DNA of 64,000 bases from Sepiola atlantica (lineage: Eukaryota > Mollusca > Cephalopoda > Sepiida > Sepiolidae), in assembly GCA_963556195.1 (NCBI GenBank), contig CAUVYP010000244.1:1302001-1366000 (forward strand), given 5' to 3'. Below the pieces are notes generated by a model. It saw only the letters and a program-made list of their open reading frames with translations, was not told where the DNA came from and made no database searches. How positions within the stretch are numbered: the stretch's first letter is position 1; the number at the start of each line of letters is the position of its first letter. Shown here piece by piece: positions 50,721 to 62,810 of the stretch. Both the position numbers and the translations under genes were made by a program.

Positions 50721-52208
50721 TTAGCGCGTTTTAAAGTTGATATCGCTTTTGTTTATAACTTTCACATTTATTCGAATTGTGCAACGAAACGTTGCAGACA
50801 GTTGCGGAGACACATTTTCTACTGAAGTACCAAGTTTCAGAAGTGCAGCTCTTGTACTGCCGGAGATATGTCGATACAAACTGAATACGCAAAACATCAA
50901 CAAAATTTAGCGCGTTTTAAAGTTGATATCGCTTTTGTTTATAACTTCCACATTTATTCGAATTGTGCAACGAAACTTTGCAGACAGTCTCAAATAGGCC
51001 TTTTTCTACTGAAGTAACCAGTTTCAGAAGTGCAGCTCTTTTACTGCCGGAGATATGTCGATACAAACTGAATACGCAAAACATCAACAAAATTTAGCGC
51101 GTTTTAAAGTTGATATCGCTTTTGTTTATAACTTCCACAGTTATTCGAATTGTGCAACGAAACTTTGCAGACAGTCTCGAATAGGCCTTTTCTACTGAAG
51201 TACCAAGTTTCCGAAGTGCAGCTCTTGTACTGCCGGAGATATGTCGATACAAACTGAATACGCAAAACATCAACAAAATTCAGCGCGTTTTAAAGTTGAT
51301 ATCGCTTTTGTTTATAACTTCCACATTTATTTTAATTGTGCAACGAAACTTTGCAGACAGTCGCGGAGACACATTTTCTACTGAAGTACCAAGTTTCAGA
51401 AGTGCAACTCTTGTACTGCCGGAGATATGTCGATACAAACTGAATACGCAAAACATCAACAAAATTTAGCGCGTTTTAAAGTTGATATCGCTTTTGTTTA
51501 TAACTTCCACATTTATCGAATTGTGCAACGAAACTTTGCAGACAGTCGCGGAGACACATTTTCTACTGAAGTATTAAGTTTCAGAAGTGCAGCTCTTGTA
51601 CTGCCGGAGATATGTCGATACAAACTGAATACGCAAAACATCAACAAAATTTAGCGCGTTTTAAAGTTGATATCGCTTTTGTTTATAACTTCCACATTTA
51701 TTCGAATTGTGCAACGAAACTTTGCAGACAGTCGCGGAGACACATCTTCTACTGAAGTACCAAGTTTCAGAAGTGCAGCTCTTGTACTGCCGGAGATATG
51801 TCGATACAAACTGAATACGCAAAACATCACCAAAATTTAGCGCGTTTTAAAGTTGATATCGCTTTTGTTTATAACTTCCACATTTATTCGAATTGTGCAA
51901 CGAAACTTTGCAGACCGTCTCGAATAATCCTTTTCTACTCAAGTACTAAGTTTCAGAAGTGCAGCTCTTGTACTGCCGGAGATATGTCGATACAAACTAA
52001 ATACGCAAAACATCAACAAAATTTAGCGCGTTTTAAAGTTGATATCGCTTTTGTTTATAACTTCCACATTTATTCGAATTGTGCAACGAAACTTTGCAGA
52101 CAGTCGCGGAGACACATTTTCTACTGAAGTACCAAGTTTCAGAAGTGCAGCTCTTGTACTGCCGGAGATATGTCGATACAAACTGAATACGCAAAACATC
52201 AACAAAAT
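50721..52208 (+). repeat. Family 2 segment Q-K-T-V-N-D-R-E with paired indels
   Basis: The order is Q 50721 ('aactttcac'), K 50907 (187 bp), T 51094, V 51280, N 51466 (185 bp), D 51651, variant R 51837 ('aataatccttttctactc'), E 52023. It matches 38445-39746 at offset 12,276, including both indels and the odd R, but has an E where the left copy goes straight to D. Confidence 0.86.
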
Positions 52209-52766
52209 TTAGCGCGTTTTAAAGTTGATATCGCTTTTGTTTATAACTTCCACATTTATTCGAATTGTGCAACGGAACTTTGCAGACAGTCGCGGAGACA
52301 CATCTTCTACTGAAGTACCAAGTTTCAGAAGTGCAGCTCTTGTACTGCCGGAGATATGTCGATACAAACTGAATACGCAAAACATCACCAAAATTTAGCG
52401 CGTTTTAAAGTTGATATCGCTTTTGTTTATAACTTCCACATTTATTCGAATTGTGCAACGAAACTTTGCAGACCGTCTCGAATAGGCCTTTTCTACTGAA
52501 GTACTAAGTTTCAGAAGTGCAGCTCTTGTACTGCCGGAGATATGTCGATACAAACTAAATACGCAAAACATCAACAAAATTTAGCGCGTTTTAAAGTTGA
52601 TATCGCTTTTGTTTATAACTTCCACATTTATTCGAATTGTGCAACGAAACTTTGCAGACAGTCGCGGAGACACATTTTCTACTGAAGTACCAAGGTTCAG
52701 AAGTGCAGCTCTTGTACTGCCGGAGATATGTCGATACAAACTGAATACGCACAACATCAACAAAAT
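52209..52766 (+). repeat. D-R-E trio
   Basis: The order is D 52209, R 52395, E 52581 with 'caaggttcag' and 'cgcacaacatc'. It is the partner of 39747-40304, now at offset 12,462 because of the extra E monomer at 52023. Confidence 0.8.
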
Positions 52767-54999
52767 TTAGCGCGTTTTAAAGTTGATATCGCTTTTGTTT
52801 ATAACTTCCACATTTATTCGAATTGTGCAACGGAACTTTGCACACAGTCGCGGAGACACATCTTCTACTGAAGTACCAAGTTTCAGAAGTGCAGCTCTTG
52901 TACTGCCGGAGATATGTCGATACAAACTGAATACGCAAAACATCACCAAAATTTAGCGCGTTTTAAAGTTGATATCGCTTTTGTTTATAACTTCCACATT
53001 TATTCGAATTGTGCAACGAAACTTTGCAGACAGTCTCGAATAGGCCTTTTCCACTGAGGTACCAAGTTTCAGAAGTGCAGCTGTTGTACTGCCAAAGATA
53101 TGTCGATACAAACTGAATACGCAAAACATCAACAAAATTTAGCGCGTTTTAAAGTTGATATCGCTTTTGTTTATAACTTCCACATTTATTCGAATTGTGC
53201 AACGAAACTTTGCAGACAGTCGCGGAGACACATTTTCTACTGAAGTACCAAGTTTCAGAAGTGCAGCTGTTGTACTGCCAAAGATATGTCGATACAAACT
53301 GAATACGCAAAACATCAACAAAATTTAGCGCGTTTTAAAGTTGATATCGCTTTTGTTTATAACTTCCACATTTATTCGAATTGTGCAACGAAACGTTGCA
53401 GACAGTTGCGGAGACACATTTTCTACTGAAGTACCAAGTTTCAGAAGTGCAGCTCTTGTACTGCCGGAGATATGTCGATACAAACTGAATACGCAAAACA
53501 TCAACAAAATTTAGCGCGTTTTAAAGTTGATATCGCTTTTGTTTATAACTTCCACATTTATTCGAATTGTGCAACGAAACTTTGCAGACAATCTCGAATA
53601 GGCCTTTTCTACTGAAGTAACCAGGTTCAGAAGTGCAGCTCTTTTACTGCCGGAGATATGTCGATACAAACTGAATACGCAAAACATCAACAAAATTTAG
53701 CGCGTTATAAAGTTGATATCGCTTTTGTTTATAACTTCCACATTAATTCGAATCGTGCAACGGAACTTTGCAGACAGTCGCGGAGACACATCTTCTACTG
53801 AAGTACCAAGTTTCAGAAGTGCAGCTCTTGTACTGCCGGAGATATGTCGATACAAACTGAATACGCAAAACATCACCAAAATTTAGCGCGTTTTAAAGTT
53901 GATATCGCTTTTGTTTATAACTTCCACATTTATTCGAATTGTGCAACGAAACTTTGCAGACAGTCTCGAATAGGCCTTTTCCACTGAGGTACCAAGTTTC
54001 AGAAGTGCAGCTGTTGTACTGCCAAAGATATGTCGATACAAACTGAATACGCAAAACATCAACAAAATTTAGCGCGTTTTAAAGTTGATATCGCTTTTGT
54101 TTATAACTTCCACATTTATTCGAATTGTGCAACGAAACTTTGCAGACAGTCGCGGAGACACATTTTCTACTGAAGTACCAAGTTTCAGAAGTGCAGCTTT
54201 TGTACTGCCAAAGATATGTCGATACAAACTGAATACGCAAAACATCAACAAAATTTAGCGCGTTTTAAAGTTGATATCGCTTTTGTTTATAACTTCCACA
54301 TTTATTCGAATTGTGCAACGAAACGTTGCAGACAGTTGCAGAGACACATTTTCTACTGAAGTACCAAGTTTCAGAAGTGCAGCTCTTGTACTGCCGGAGA
54401 TATGTCGATACAAACTGAATACGCAAAACATCAACAAAATTTAGCGCGTTTTAAAGTTGATATCGCTTTTGTTTATAACTTCCACATTTATTCGAATTGT
54501 GCAACGAAACTTTGCAGACAGTCTCGAATAGGCCTTTTCTACTGAAGTAACCAGTTTCAGAAGTGCAGCTCTTTTACTGCCGGAGATATGTCGATACAAA
54601 CTGAATACGCAAAACATCAACAAAATTTAGCGCGTTTTAAAGTTGATATCGCTTTTGTTTATAACTTCCACAGTTATTCGAATTGTGCAACGAAACTTTG
54701 CAGACAGTCTCGAATAGGCCTTTTCTACTGAAGTACGAAGTTTCCGAAGTGCAGCTCTTGTACTGCCGGAGATATGTCGATACAAACTGAATACGCAAAA
54801 CATCAACAAAATTCAGCGCGTTTTAAAGTTGATATCGCTTTTGTTTATAACTTCCACATTTATTTTAATTGTGCAACGAAACTTTGCAGACAGTCGCGGA
54901 GACACATTTTCTACTAGAATTCCCAAGTTTCCGAAGTGCAACTCTTGTACTGCCGGAGATATGTCGATACAAACTGAATACGCAAAACATCAACAAAAT
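52767..54999 (+). repeat. 12-mer HOR, third copy (2,233 bp)
   Basis: The order is D-F1-F2-Q-K-D-F1-F2-Q-K-T-V, as at 40305. The second D (53697) keeps 'cgttataaag' and 'attaattcgaatcgtg', but the second F1 has 'gccaaag' and not 'gcctaag'. Private changes include 'gcacacagtcg' (52767), 'gacaatctcg' with 'ccaggttcag' (53511) and 'ttgcagagac' (54255). The final V is 187 bp. Confidence 0.85.
54813..54999 (+). repeat. 187-bp V monomer with a scrambled segment
   Basis: Around 54914-54925 it reads 'ctagaattcccaag' where others have 'ctgaagtaccaag'. The change adds one base and creates a GAATTC site at 54917-54922, the only one I noticed. It is not seen in the related V monomers at 42351 and 44583. 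Confidence 0.88.
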
Positions 55000-56673
55000 T
55001 TAGCGCGTTTTAAAGTTGATATCGCTTTTGTTTATAACTTCCACATTTATTCGAATTGTGCAACGAAACGTTGCAGACAGTTGCGGAGACACATTTTCTA
55101 CTGAAGTACCAAGTTTCAGAAGTGCAGCTCTTGTACTGCCGGAGATATGTCGATACAAACTGAATACGCAAAACATCAACAAAATTTAGCGCGTTTTAAA
55201 GTTGATATCGCTTTTGTTTATAACTTCCACATTTATTCGAATTGTGCAACGAAACTTTGCAGACAGTCTCGAATAGGCCTTTTCTACTGAAGTAACCAGT
55301 TTCAGAAGTGCAGCTCTTTTACTGCCGGAGATATGTCGATACAAACTGAATACGCAAAACATCAACAAAATTTAGCGCGTTTTAAAGTTGATATCGCTTT
55401 TGTTTATAACTTCCACATTTATTCGAATTGTGCAACGGAACTTTGCAGACAGTCGCGGAGACACATCTTCTACTGAAGTACCAAGTTTCAGAAGTGCAGC
55501 TGTTGTACTTCCGGAGATATGTCGATACAAACTGAATACGCAAAACATCACCAAAATTAAGCGCGTTTTAAAGTTGATATCGCTTTTGTTTATAACTTCC
55601 ACATTTATTCGAATTGTGCAACGAAACTTTGCAGACAGTCTCGAATAGGCCTTTTCCACTGAGGTACCAAGTTTCAGAAGTGCAGCTGTTGTACTGCCAA
55701 AGATATGTCGATACAAACTGAATACGCAAAACATCAACAAAATTTAGCGCGTTTTAAAGTTGATATCGCTTTTGTTTATAACTTCCACATTTATTCGAAT
55801 TGTGCAACGAAACTTTGCAGACAGTCGCGGAGACACATTTTCTACTGAAGTACCAAGTTTCAGAAGTGCAGCTGTTGTACTGCCAAAGATATGTCGATAC
55901 AAACTGAATACGCAAAACATCAACAAAATTTAGCGCGTTTTAAAGTTGATATCGCTTTTGTTTATAACTTTCACATTTATTCGAATTGTGCAACGAAACG
56001 TTGCAGACAGTTGCGGAGACACATTTTCTACTGAAGTACCAAGTTTCAGAAGTGCAGCTCTTGTACTGCCGGAGATATGTCGATACAAACTGAATACGCA
56101 AAACATCAACAAAATTTAGCGCGTTTTAAAGTTGATATCGCTTTTGTTTATAACTTCCACATTTATTCGAATTGTGCAACGAAACTTTGCAGACAGTCTC
56201 GAATAGGCCTTTTCTACTGAAGTAACCAGTTTCAGAAGTGCAGCTCTTTTACTGCCGGAGATATGTCGATACAAACTGAATACGCAAAACATCAACAAAA
56301 TTTAGCGCGTTTTAAAGTTGATATCGCTTTTGTTTATAACTTCCACAGTTATTCGAATTGTGCAACGAAACTTTGCAGACAGTCTCGAATAGGCCTTTTC
56401 TACTGAAGTACGAAGTTTACGAAGTGCAGCTCTTGTACTGCCGGAGATATGTCGATACAAACTGAATACGCAAAACATCAACAAAATTCAGCGCGTTTTA
56501 AAGTTGATATCGCTTTTGTTTATAACTTCCACATTTATTTTAATTGTGCAACGAAACTTTGCAGACAGTCGCGGAGACACATTTTCTACTGAAGTACCAA
56601 GTTTCAGAAGTGCAACTCTTGTACTGCCGGAGATATGTCGATACAAACTGAATACGCAAAACATCAACAAAAT
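55000..56673 (+). repeat. 9-mer HOR unit (Q-K-D-F1-F2-Q-K-T-V)
   Basis: It matches 48117-49790 at offset 6,883, sharing 'gcagctgttgtacttccgg' in D 55372, 'aactttcac' in Q 55930 and 'gtttacgaag' in T 56302. It lacks the private K, D and F2 changes of the left copy. Confidence 0.85.
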
Positions 56674-57417
56674 TTAGCGCGTTTTAAAGTTGATATCGTT
56701 TTTGTTTATAACTTCCACATTTATTCGAATTGTGCAACGAAACTTTGCAGACAGTCGCGGAGACACATTTTCTACTGAAGTATTAAGTTTCAGAAGTGCA
56801 GCTCTTGTACTGCCGGAGATATGTCGATACAAACTGAATACGCAAAACATCAACAAAATTTAGCGCGTTTTAAAGTTGATATCGCTTTTGTTTATAACTT
56901 CCACATTTATTCGAATTGTGCAACGGAACTTTGCAGACAGTCGCGGAGACACATCTTCTACTGAAGTACCAAGTTTCAGAAGTGCAGCTCTTGTACTGCC
57001 GGAGATATGTCGATACAAACTGAATACGCAAAACATCACCAAAATTTAGCGCGTTTTAAAGTTGATATCGCTTTTGTTTATAACTTCCACATTTATTCGA
57101 ATTGTGCAACGAAACTTTGCAGACCGTCTCGAATAGGCCTTTTCTACTGAAGTACTAAGTTTCAGAAGTGCAGCTTTTGTACTGCCGGAGATATGTCGAT
57201 ACAAACTGAATACGCAAAACATCAACAAAATTTAGCGCGTTTTAAAGTTGATATCGCTTTTGTTTATAACTTCCACATTTATTCGAATTGTGCAACGAAA
57301 CTTTGCAGACAGTCGCGGAGACACATTTTCTACTGAAGTACGAAGTTTCCGAAGTGCAGCTCTTGTACTGCCGGAGATATGTCGATACAAACTGAATACG
57401 CAAAACATCAACAAAAT
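55372..57417 (+). repeat. Complete 11-mer HOR, family 2 (2,046 bp)
   Basis: This is the second uninterrupted example: D 55372, F1, F2, Q, K, T, V, N 56674, D 56860, R 57046, E/T 57232. N has 'tatcgtttttg', and the N at 49791 has the same change, so the similarity with 48489-50534 covers the full unit. Confidence 0.85.
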
Positions 57418-57789
57418 TTAGCGCGTTTTAAAGTTGATATCGCTTTTGTTTATAACTTCCACATTTATTCGAATTGTGCAACGGAACTTTGCAGACAGTC
57501 GCGGAGACACATCTTCTACTGAAGTACCAAGTTTCAGAAGTGCAGCTCTTGTACTGCCGGAGATATGTCGATACAAACTGAATACGCAAAACATCACCAA
57601 AATTTAGCGCGTTTTAAAGTTGATATCGCTTTTGTTTATAACTTCCACATTTATTCGAATTGTGCAACGAAACTTTGCAGACCGTCTCGAATAGGCCTTT
57701 TCTACTGAAGTACCAAGTTTCAGAAGTGCAGCTCTTGTACTGCCGGAGATATGTCGATACAAACTAAATACGCAAAACATCAACAAAAT

Positions 57790-57975
57790 TTAGCGCGTTT
57801 TAAAGTTGATATCGCTTTTGTTTATAACTTCCACATTTATTCGAATTGTGCAACGAAACTTTGCAGACAGTCGCGGAGACACATTTTCTACTGAAGTACC
57901 AAGTTTCAGAAGTGCAGCTCTTGTACTGCCGGAGATATGTCGATACAAACTGAATACGCAAAACATCAACAAAAT
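57790..57975 (+). repeat. Reference B-type (E) monomer
   Basis: This plain B monomer serves as a reference. Offsets from its first base: gcgcg 3-8, tttaaa about 10-15, the palindrome gatatc about 18-23, tttata about 32-37, the 8-bp palindrome attcgaat about 49-56, gcaacgaaac 60-69, the B block cgcggagacac 82-92, ttttctactgaagtaccaag, tttcagaagtgcagctcttg, tactgccggag, atgtcgatac, and the closing aaaacatcaacaaaat. Ten CpG dinucleotides are present against about 6.8 expected from base composition (34 G, 37 C). Monomers matching this pattern occur across the window, for example near 4967, 17056 and 59835. Confidence 0.9.
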
Positions 57976-58905
57976 TTAGCGCGTTTTAAAGTTGATATCG
58001 CTTTTGTTTATAACTTCCACATTTATTCGAATTGTGCAACGGAACTTTGCAGACAGTCGCGGAGACACATCTTCTACTGAAGTACCAAGTTTCAGAAGTG
58101 CAGCTCTTGTACTGCCGGAGATATGTCGATACAAACTGAATACGCAAAACATCACCAAAATTTAGCGCGTTTTAAAGTTGATATCGCTTTTGTTTATAAC
58201 TTCCACATTTATTCGAATTGTGCAACGAAACTTTGCAGACAGTCTCGAATAGGCCTTTTCCACTGAGGTACCAAGTTTCAGAAGTGCAGCTGTTGTACTG
58301 CCAAAGATATGTCGATACAAACTGAATACGCAAAACATCAACAAAATTTAGCGCGTTTTAAAGTTGATATCGCTTTTGTTTATAACTTCCACATTTATTC
58401 GAATTGTGCAACGAAACTTTGCAGACAGTCGCGGAGACACATTTTCTACTGAAGTACCAAGTTTCAGAAGTGCAGCTGTTGTACTGCCAAAGATATGTCG
58501 ATACAAACTGAATACGCAAAACATCACCAAAATTTAGCGCGTTTTAAAGTTGATATCGCTTTTGTTTATAACTTCCACATTTATTCGAATTGTGCAACGA
58601 AACGTTGCAGACAGTTGCGGAGACACATTTTCTACTGAAGTACCAAGTTTCAGAAGTGCAGCTCTTGTACTGCCAAAGATATGTCGATACAAACTGAATA
58701 CGCAAAACATCAACAAAATTTAGCGCGTTTTAAAGTTGATATCGCTTTTGTTTATAACTTCCACATTTATTCGAATTGTGCAACGAAACTTTGCAGACAG
58801 TCTCGAATAGGCCTTTTCTACTGAAGTAACCAGTTTCAGAAGTGCAGCTCTTTTACTGCCGGAGATATGTCGATACAAACTGAATACGCAAAACATCAAC
58901 AAAAT

Positions 58906-59090
58906 TTAGCGCGTTTTAAAGTTGATATCGCTTTTGTTTATAACTTCCACATTTATTCGAATTGTGCAACGGAACTTTGCAGACAGTCGCGGAGACACAT
59001 CTTCTACTGAAGTACCAAGTTTCAGAAGTGCAGCTCTTGTACTGCCGGAGATATGTCGATACAAACTGAATACGCAAACATCACCAAAAT
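58906..59090 (+). repeat. 185-bp D monomer (A deletion)
   Basis: It reads 'tacgcaaacatcacc' with three A's at 59076-59078 where four are usual. The paired D monomer at 60951 is full length, so the loss is private to this copy. Confidence 0.9.
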
Positions 59091-61136
59091 TTAGCGCGTT
59101 TTAAAGTTGATATCGCTTTTGTTTATAACTTCCACATTTATTCGAATTGTGCAACGAAACTTTGCAGACCGTCTCGAATAGGCCTTTTCTACTGAAGTAC
59201 TAAGTTTCAGAAGTGCAGCTTTTGTACTGCCGGAGATATGTCGATACAAACTAAATACGCAAAACATCAACAAAATTTAGCGCGTTTTAAAGTTGATATC
59301 GCTTTTGTTTATAACTTCCACATTTATTCGAATTGTGCAACGAAACTTTGCAGACAGTCGCGGAGACACATTTTCTACTGAAGTACGAAGTTTCCGAAGT
59401 GCAGCTCTTGTACTGCCGGAGATATGTCGATACAAACTGAATACGCAAAACATCAACAAAATTTAGCGCGTTTTAAAGTTGATATCGCTTTTGTTTATAA
59501 CTTCCACATTTATTCGAATTGTGCAACGGAACTTTGCAGACAGTCGCGGAGACACATCTTCTACTGAATTACCAAGTTTCAGAAGTGCAGCTCTTGTACT
59601 GCCGGAGATATGTCGATACAAACTGAATACGCAAAACATCACCAAAATTTAGCGCGTTTTAAAGTTGATATCGCTTTTGTTTATAACTTCCACATTTATT
59701 CGAATTGTGCAACGAAACTTTGCAGACCGTCTCGAATAGGCCTTTTCTACTGAAGTACCAAGTTTCAGAAGTGCAGCTCTTGTACTGCCGGAGATATGTC
59801 GATACAAACTAAATACGCAAAACATCAACAAAATTTAGCGCGTTTTAAAGTTGATATCGCTTTTGTTTATAACTTCCACATTTATTCGAATTGTGCAACG
59901 AAACTTTGCAGACAGTCGCGGAGACACATTTTCTACTGAAGTACCAAGTTTCAGAAGTGCAGCTCTTGTACTGCCGGAGATATGTCGATACAAACTGAAT
60001 ACGCAAAACATCAACAAAATTTAGCGCGTTTTAAAGTTGATATCGCTTTTGTTTATAACTTCCACATTTATTCGAATTGTGCAACGGAACTTTGCAGACA
60101 GTCGCGGAGACACATCTTCTACTGAAGTACCAAGTTTCAGAAGTGCAGCTCTTGTACTGCCGGAGATATGTCGATACAAACTGAATACGCAAAACATCAC
60201 CAAAATTTAGCGCGTTTTAAAGTTGATATCGCTTTTGTTTATAACTTCCACATTTATTCGAATTGTGCAACGAAACTTTGCAGACAGTCTCGAATAGGCC
60301 TGTTCCACTGAGGTACCAAGTTTCAGAAGTGCAGCTGTTGTACTGCCAAAGATATGTCGATACAAACTGAATACGCAAAACATCAACAAAATTTAGCGCG
60401 TTTTAAAGTTGATATCGCTTTTGTTTATAACTTCCACATTTATTCGAATTGTGCAACGAAACTTTGCAGACAGTCGCGGAGACACATTTTCTACTGAAGT
60501 ACCAAGTTTCAGAAGTGCAGCTGTTGTACTGCCAAAGATATGTCGATACAAACTGAATACGCAAAACATCACCAAAATTTAGCGCGTTTTAAAGTTGATA
60601 TCGCTTTTGTTTATAACTTCCACATTTATTCGAATTGTGCAACGAAACGTTGCAGACAGTTGCGGAGACACATTTTCTACTGAAGTACCAAGTTTCAGAA
60701 GTGCAGCTCTTGTACTGCCGGAGATATGTCGATACAAACTGAATACGCAAAACATCAACAAAATTTAGCGCGTTTTAAAGTTGATATCGCTTTTGTTTAT
60801 AACTTCCACATTTATTCGAATTGTGCAACGAAACTTTGCAGACAGTCTCGAATAGGCCTTTTCTACTGAAGTAACCAGTTTCAGAAGTGCAGCTCTTTTA
60901 CTGCCGGAGATATGTCGATACAAACTGAATACGCAAAACATCAACAAAATTTAGCGCGTTTTAAAGTTGATATCGCTTTTGTTTATAACTTCCACATTTA
61001 TTCGAATTGTGCAACGGAACTTTGCAGACAGTCGCGGAGACACATCTTCTACTGAAGTACCAAGTTTCAGAAGTGCAGCTCTTGTACTGCCGGAGATATG
61101 TCGATACAAACTGAATACGCAAAACATCACCAAAAT
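59091..61136 (+). repeat. 11-monomer tandem unit R-E/T-D-R-E-D-F1-F2-Q-K-D, copy 2 (2,046 bp)
   Basis: It repeats the preceding unit monomer by monomer. Differences seen: 'aaactaaatacg' near 59250 against 'aaactgaatacg' near 57205, 'ctgaattacc' near 59566, 'cctgttccac' near 60300, Q 60579 with 'gccggag', and a full-length last D. Several differences in 2 kb make this pair older than the 2,232-bp or 5,208-bp duplications. Confidence 0.83.
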
Positions 61137-62810
61137 TTAGCGCGTTTTAAAGTTGATATCGCTTTTGTTTATAACTTCCACATTTATTCGAATTGTGCAA
61201 CGAAACTTTGCAGACAGTCTCGAATAGGCCTTTTCCACTGAGGTACCAAGTTTCAGAAGTGCAGCTGTTGTACTGCCAAAGATATGTCGATACAAACTGA
61301 ATACGCAAAACATCAACAAAATTTAGCGCGTTTTAAAGTTGATATCGCTTTTGTTTATAACTTCCACATTTATTCGAATTGTGCAACGAAACTTTGCAGA
61401 CAGTCGCGGAGACACATTTTCTACTGAAGTACCAAGTTTCAGAAGTGCAGCTGTTGTACTGCCAAAGATATGTCGATACAAACTGAATACGCAAAACATC
61501 AACAAAATTTAGCGCGTTTTAAAGTTGATATCGCTTTTGTTTATAACTTCCACATTTATTCGAATTGTGCAACGAAACTTTGCAGACAGTCTCGAATAGG
61601 CCTTTTCTACTGAAGTAACCAGTTTCAGAAGTGCAGCTCTTTTACTGCCGGAGATATGTCGATACAAACTGAATACGCAAAACATCAACAAAATTTAGCG
61701 CGTTTTAAAGTTGATATCGCTTTTGTTTATAACTTCCACAGTTATTCGAATTGTGCAACGAAACTTTGCAGACAGTCTCGAATAGGCCTTTTCTACTGAA
61801 GTACGAAGTTTCCGAAGTGCAGCTCTTGTACTGCCGGAGATATGTCGATACAAACTGAATACGCAAAACATCAACAAAATTCAGCGCGTTTTAAAGTTGA
61901 TATCGCTTTTGTTTATAACTTCCACATTTATTTAAATTGTGCAACGAAACTTTGCAGACAGTCGCGGAGACACATTTTCTACTGAAGTACCAAGTTTCAG
62001 AAGTGCAACTCTTGTACTGCCGGAGATATGTCGATACAAACTGAATACGCAAAACATCAACAAAATTTAGCGCGTTTTAAAGTTGATATCGCTTTTGTTT
62101 ATAACTTCCACATTTATTCGAATTGTGCAACGAAACTTTGCAGACAGTCGCGGAGACACATTTTCTACTGAAGTATTAAGTTTCAGAAGTGCAGCTCTTG
62201 TACTGCCGGAGATATGTCGATACAAACTGAATACGCAAAACATCAACAAAATTTAACGCGTTTTAAAGTTGATATCGCTTTTGTTTATAACTTCCACATT
62301 TATTCGAATTGTGCAACGGAACTTTGCAGACAGTCGCGGAGACACATATTCTACTGAAGTACCAAGTTTCAGAAGTGCAGCTCTTGTACTGCCGGAGATA
62401 TGTCAGTACAAACTGAATACGCAAAACATCAACAAAATTTAGCGCGTTTTAAAGTTGATATCGCTTTTGTTTATAACTTCCACATTTATTCGAATTGTGC
62501 AACGAAACTTTGCAGACCGTCTCGAATAGGCCTTTTCTACTGAAGTACTAAGTTTCAGAAGTGCAGCTCTTGTACTGCCGGAGATATGTCGATACAAACT
62601 AAATACGCAAAACATCAACAAAATTTAGCGCGTTTTAAAGTTGATATCGCTTTTGTTTATAACTTCCACATTTATTCGAATTGTGCAACGAAACTTTGCA
62701 GACAGTCGCGGAGACACATTTTCTACTGAAGTACCAAGGTTCAGAAGTGCAGCTCTTGTACTGCCGGAGATATGTCGATACAAACTGAATACGCAAAACA
62801 TCAACAAAAT
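60951..62810 (+). repeat. 11-mer HOR, family 2, lacking Q (1,860 bp)
   Basis: The order is D 60951, F1 61137, F2 61323, K 61509, T 61695, V 61881 ('atttatttaaattg'), N 62067, D 62253, R 62439, E 62625. Q, expected between F2 and K, is missing. D at 62253 is unusually altered: 'atttaacgcg', 'cacatattctac' and 'gtcagtac'. Confidence 0.83.

Larger units (their letters stand above)
57046..59090 (+). repeat. 11-monomer tandem unit R-E/T-D-R-E-D-F1-F2-Q-K-D, copy 1 (2,045 bp)
   Basis: The order is R 57046, E/T 57232, D 57418, R variant 57604 ('gtaccaag'), E 57790, D 57976, F1 58162, F2 58348, Q 58534 (with 'gccaaag'), K 58720, D 58906 (185 bp, 'cgcaaacatc'). It has the length of the 11-mer but a different composition: D-R-E twice, no T-V-N. 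Confidence 0.84.
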
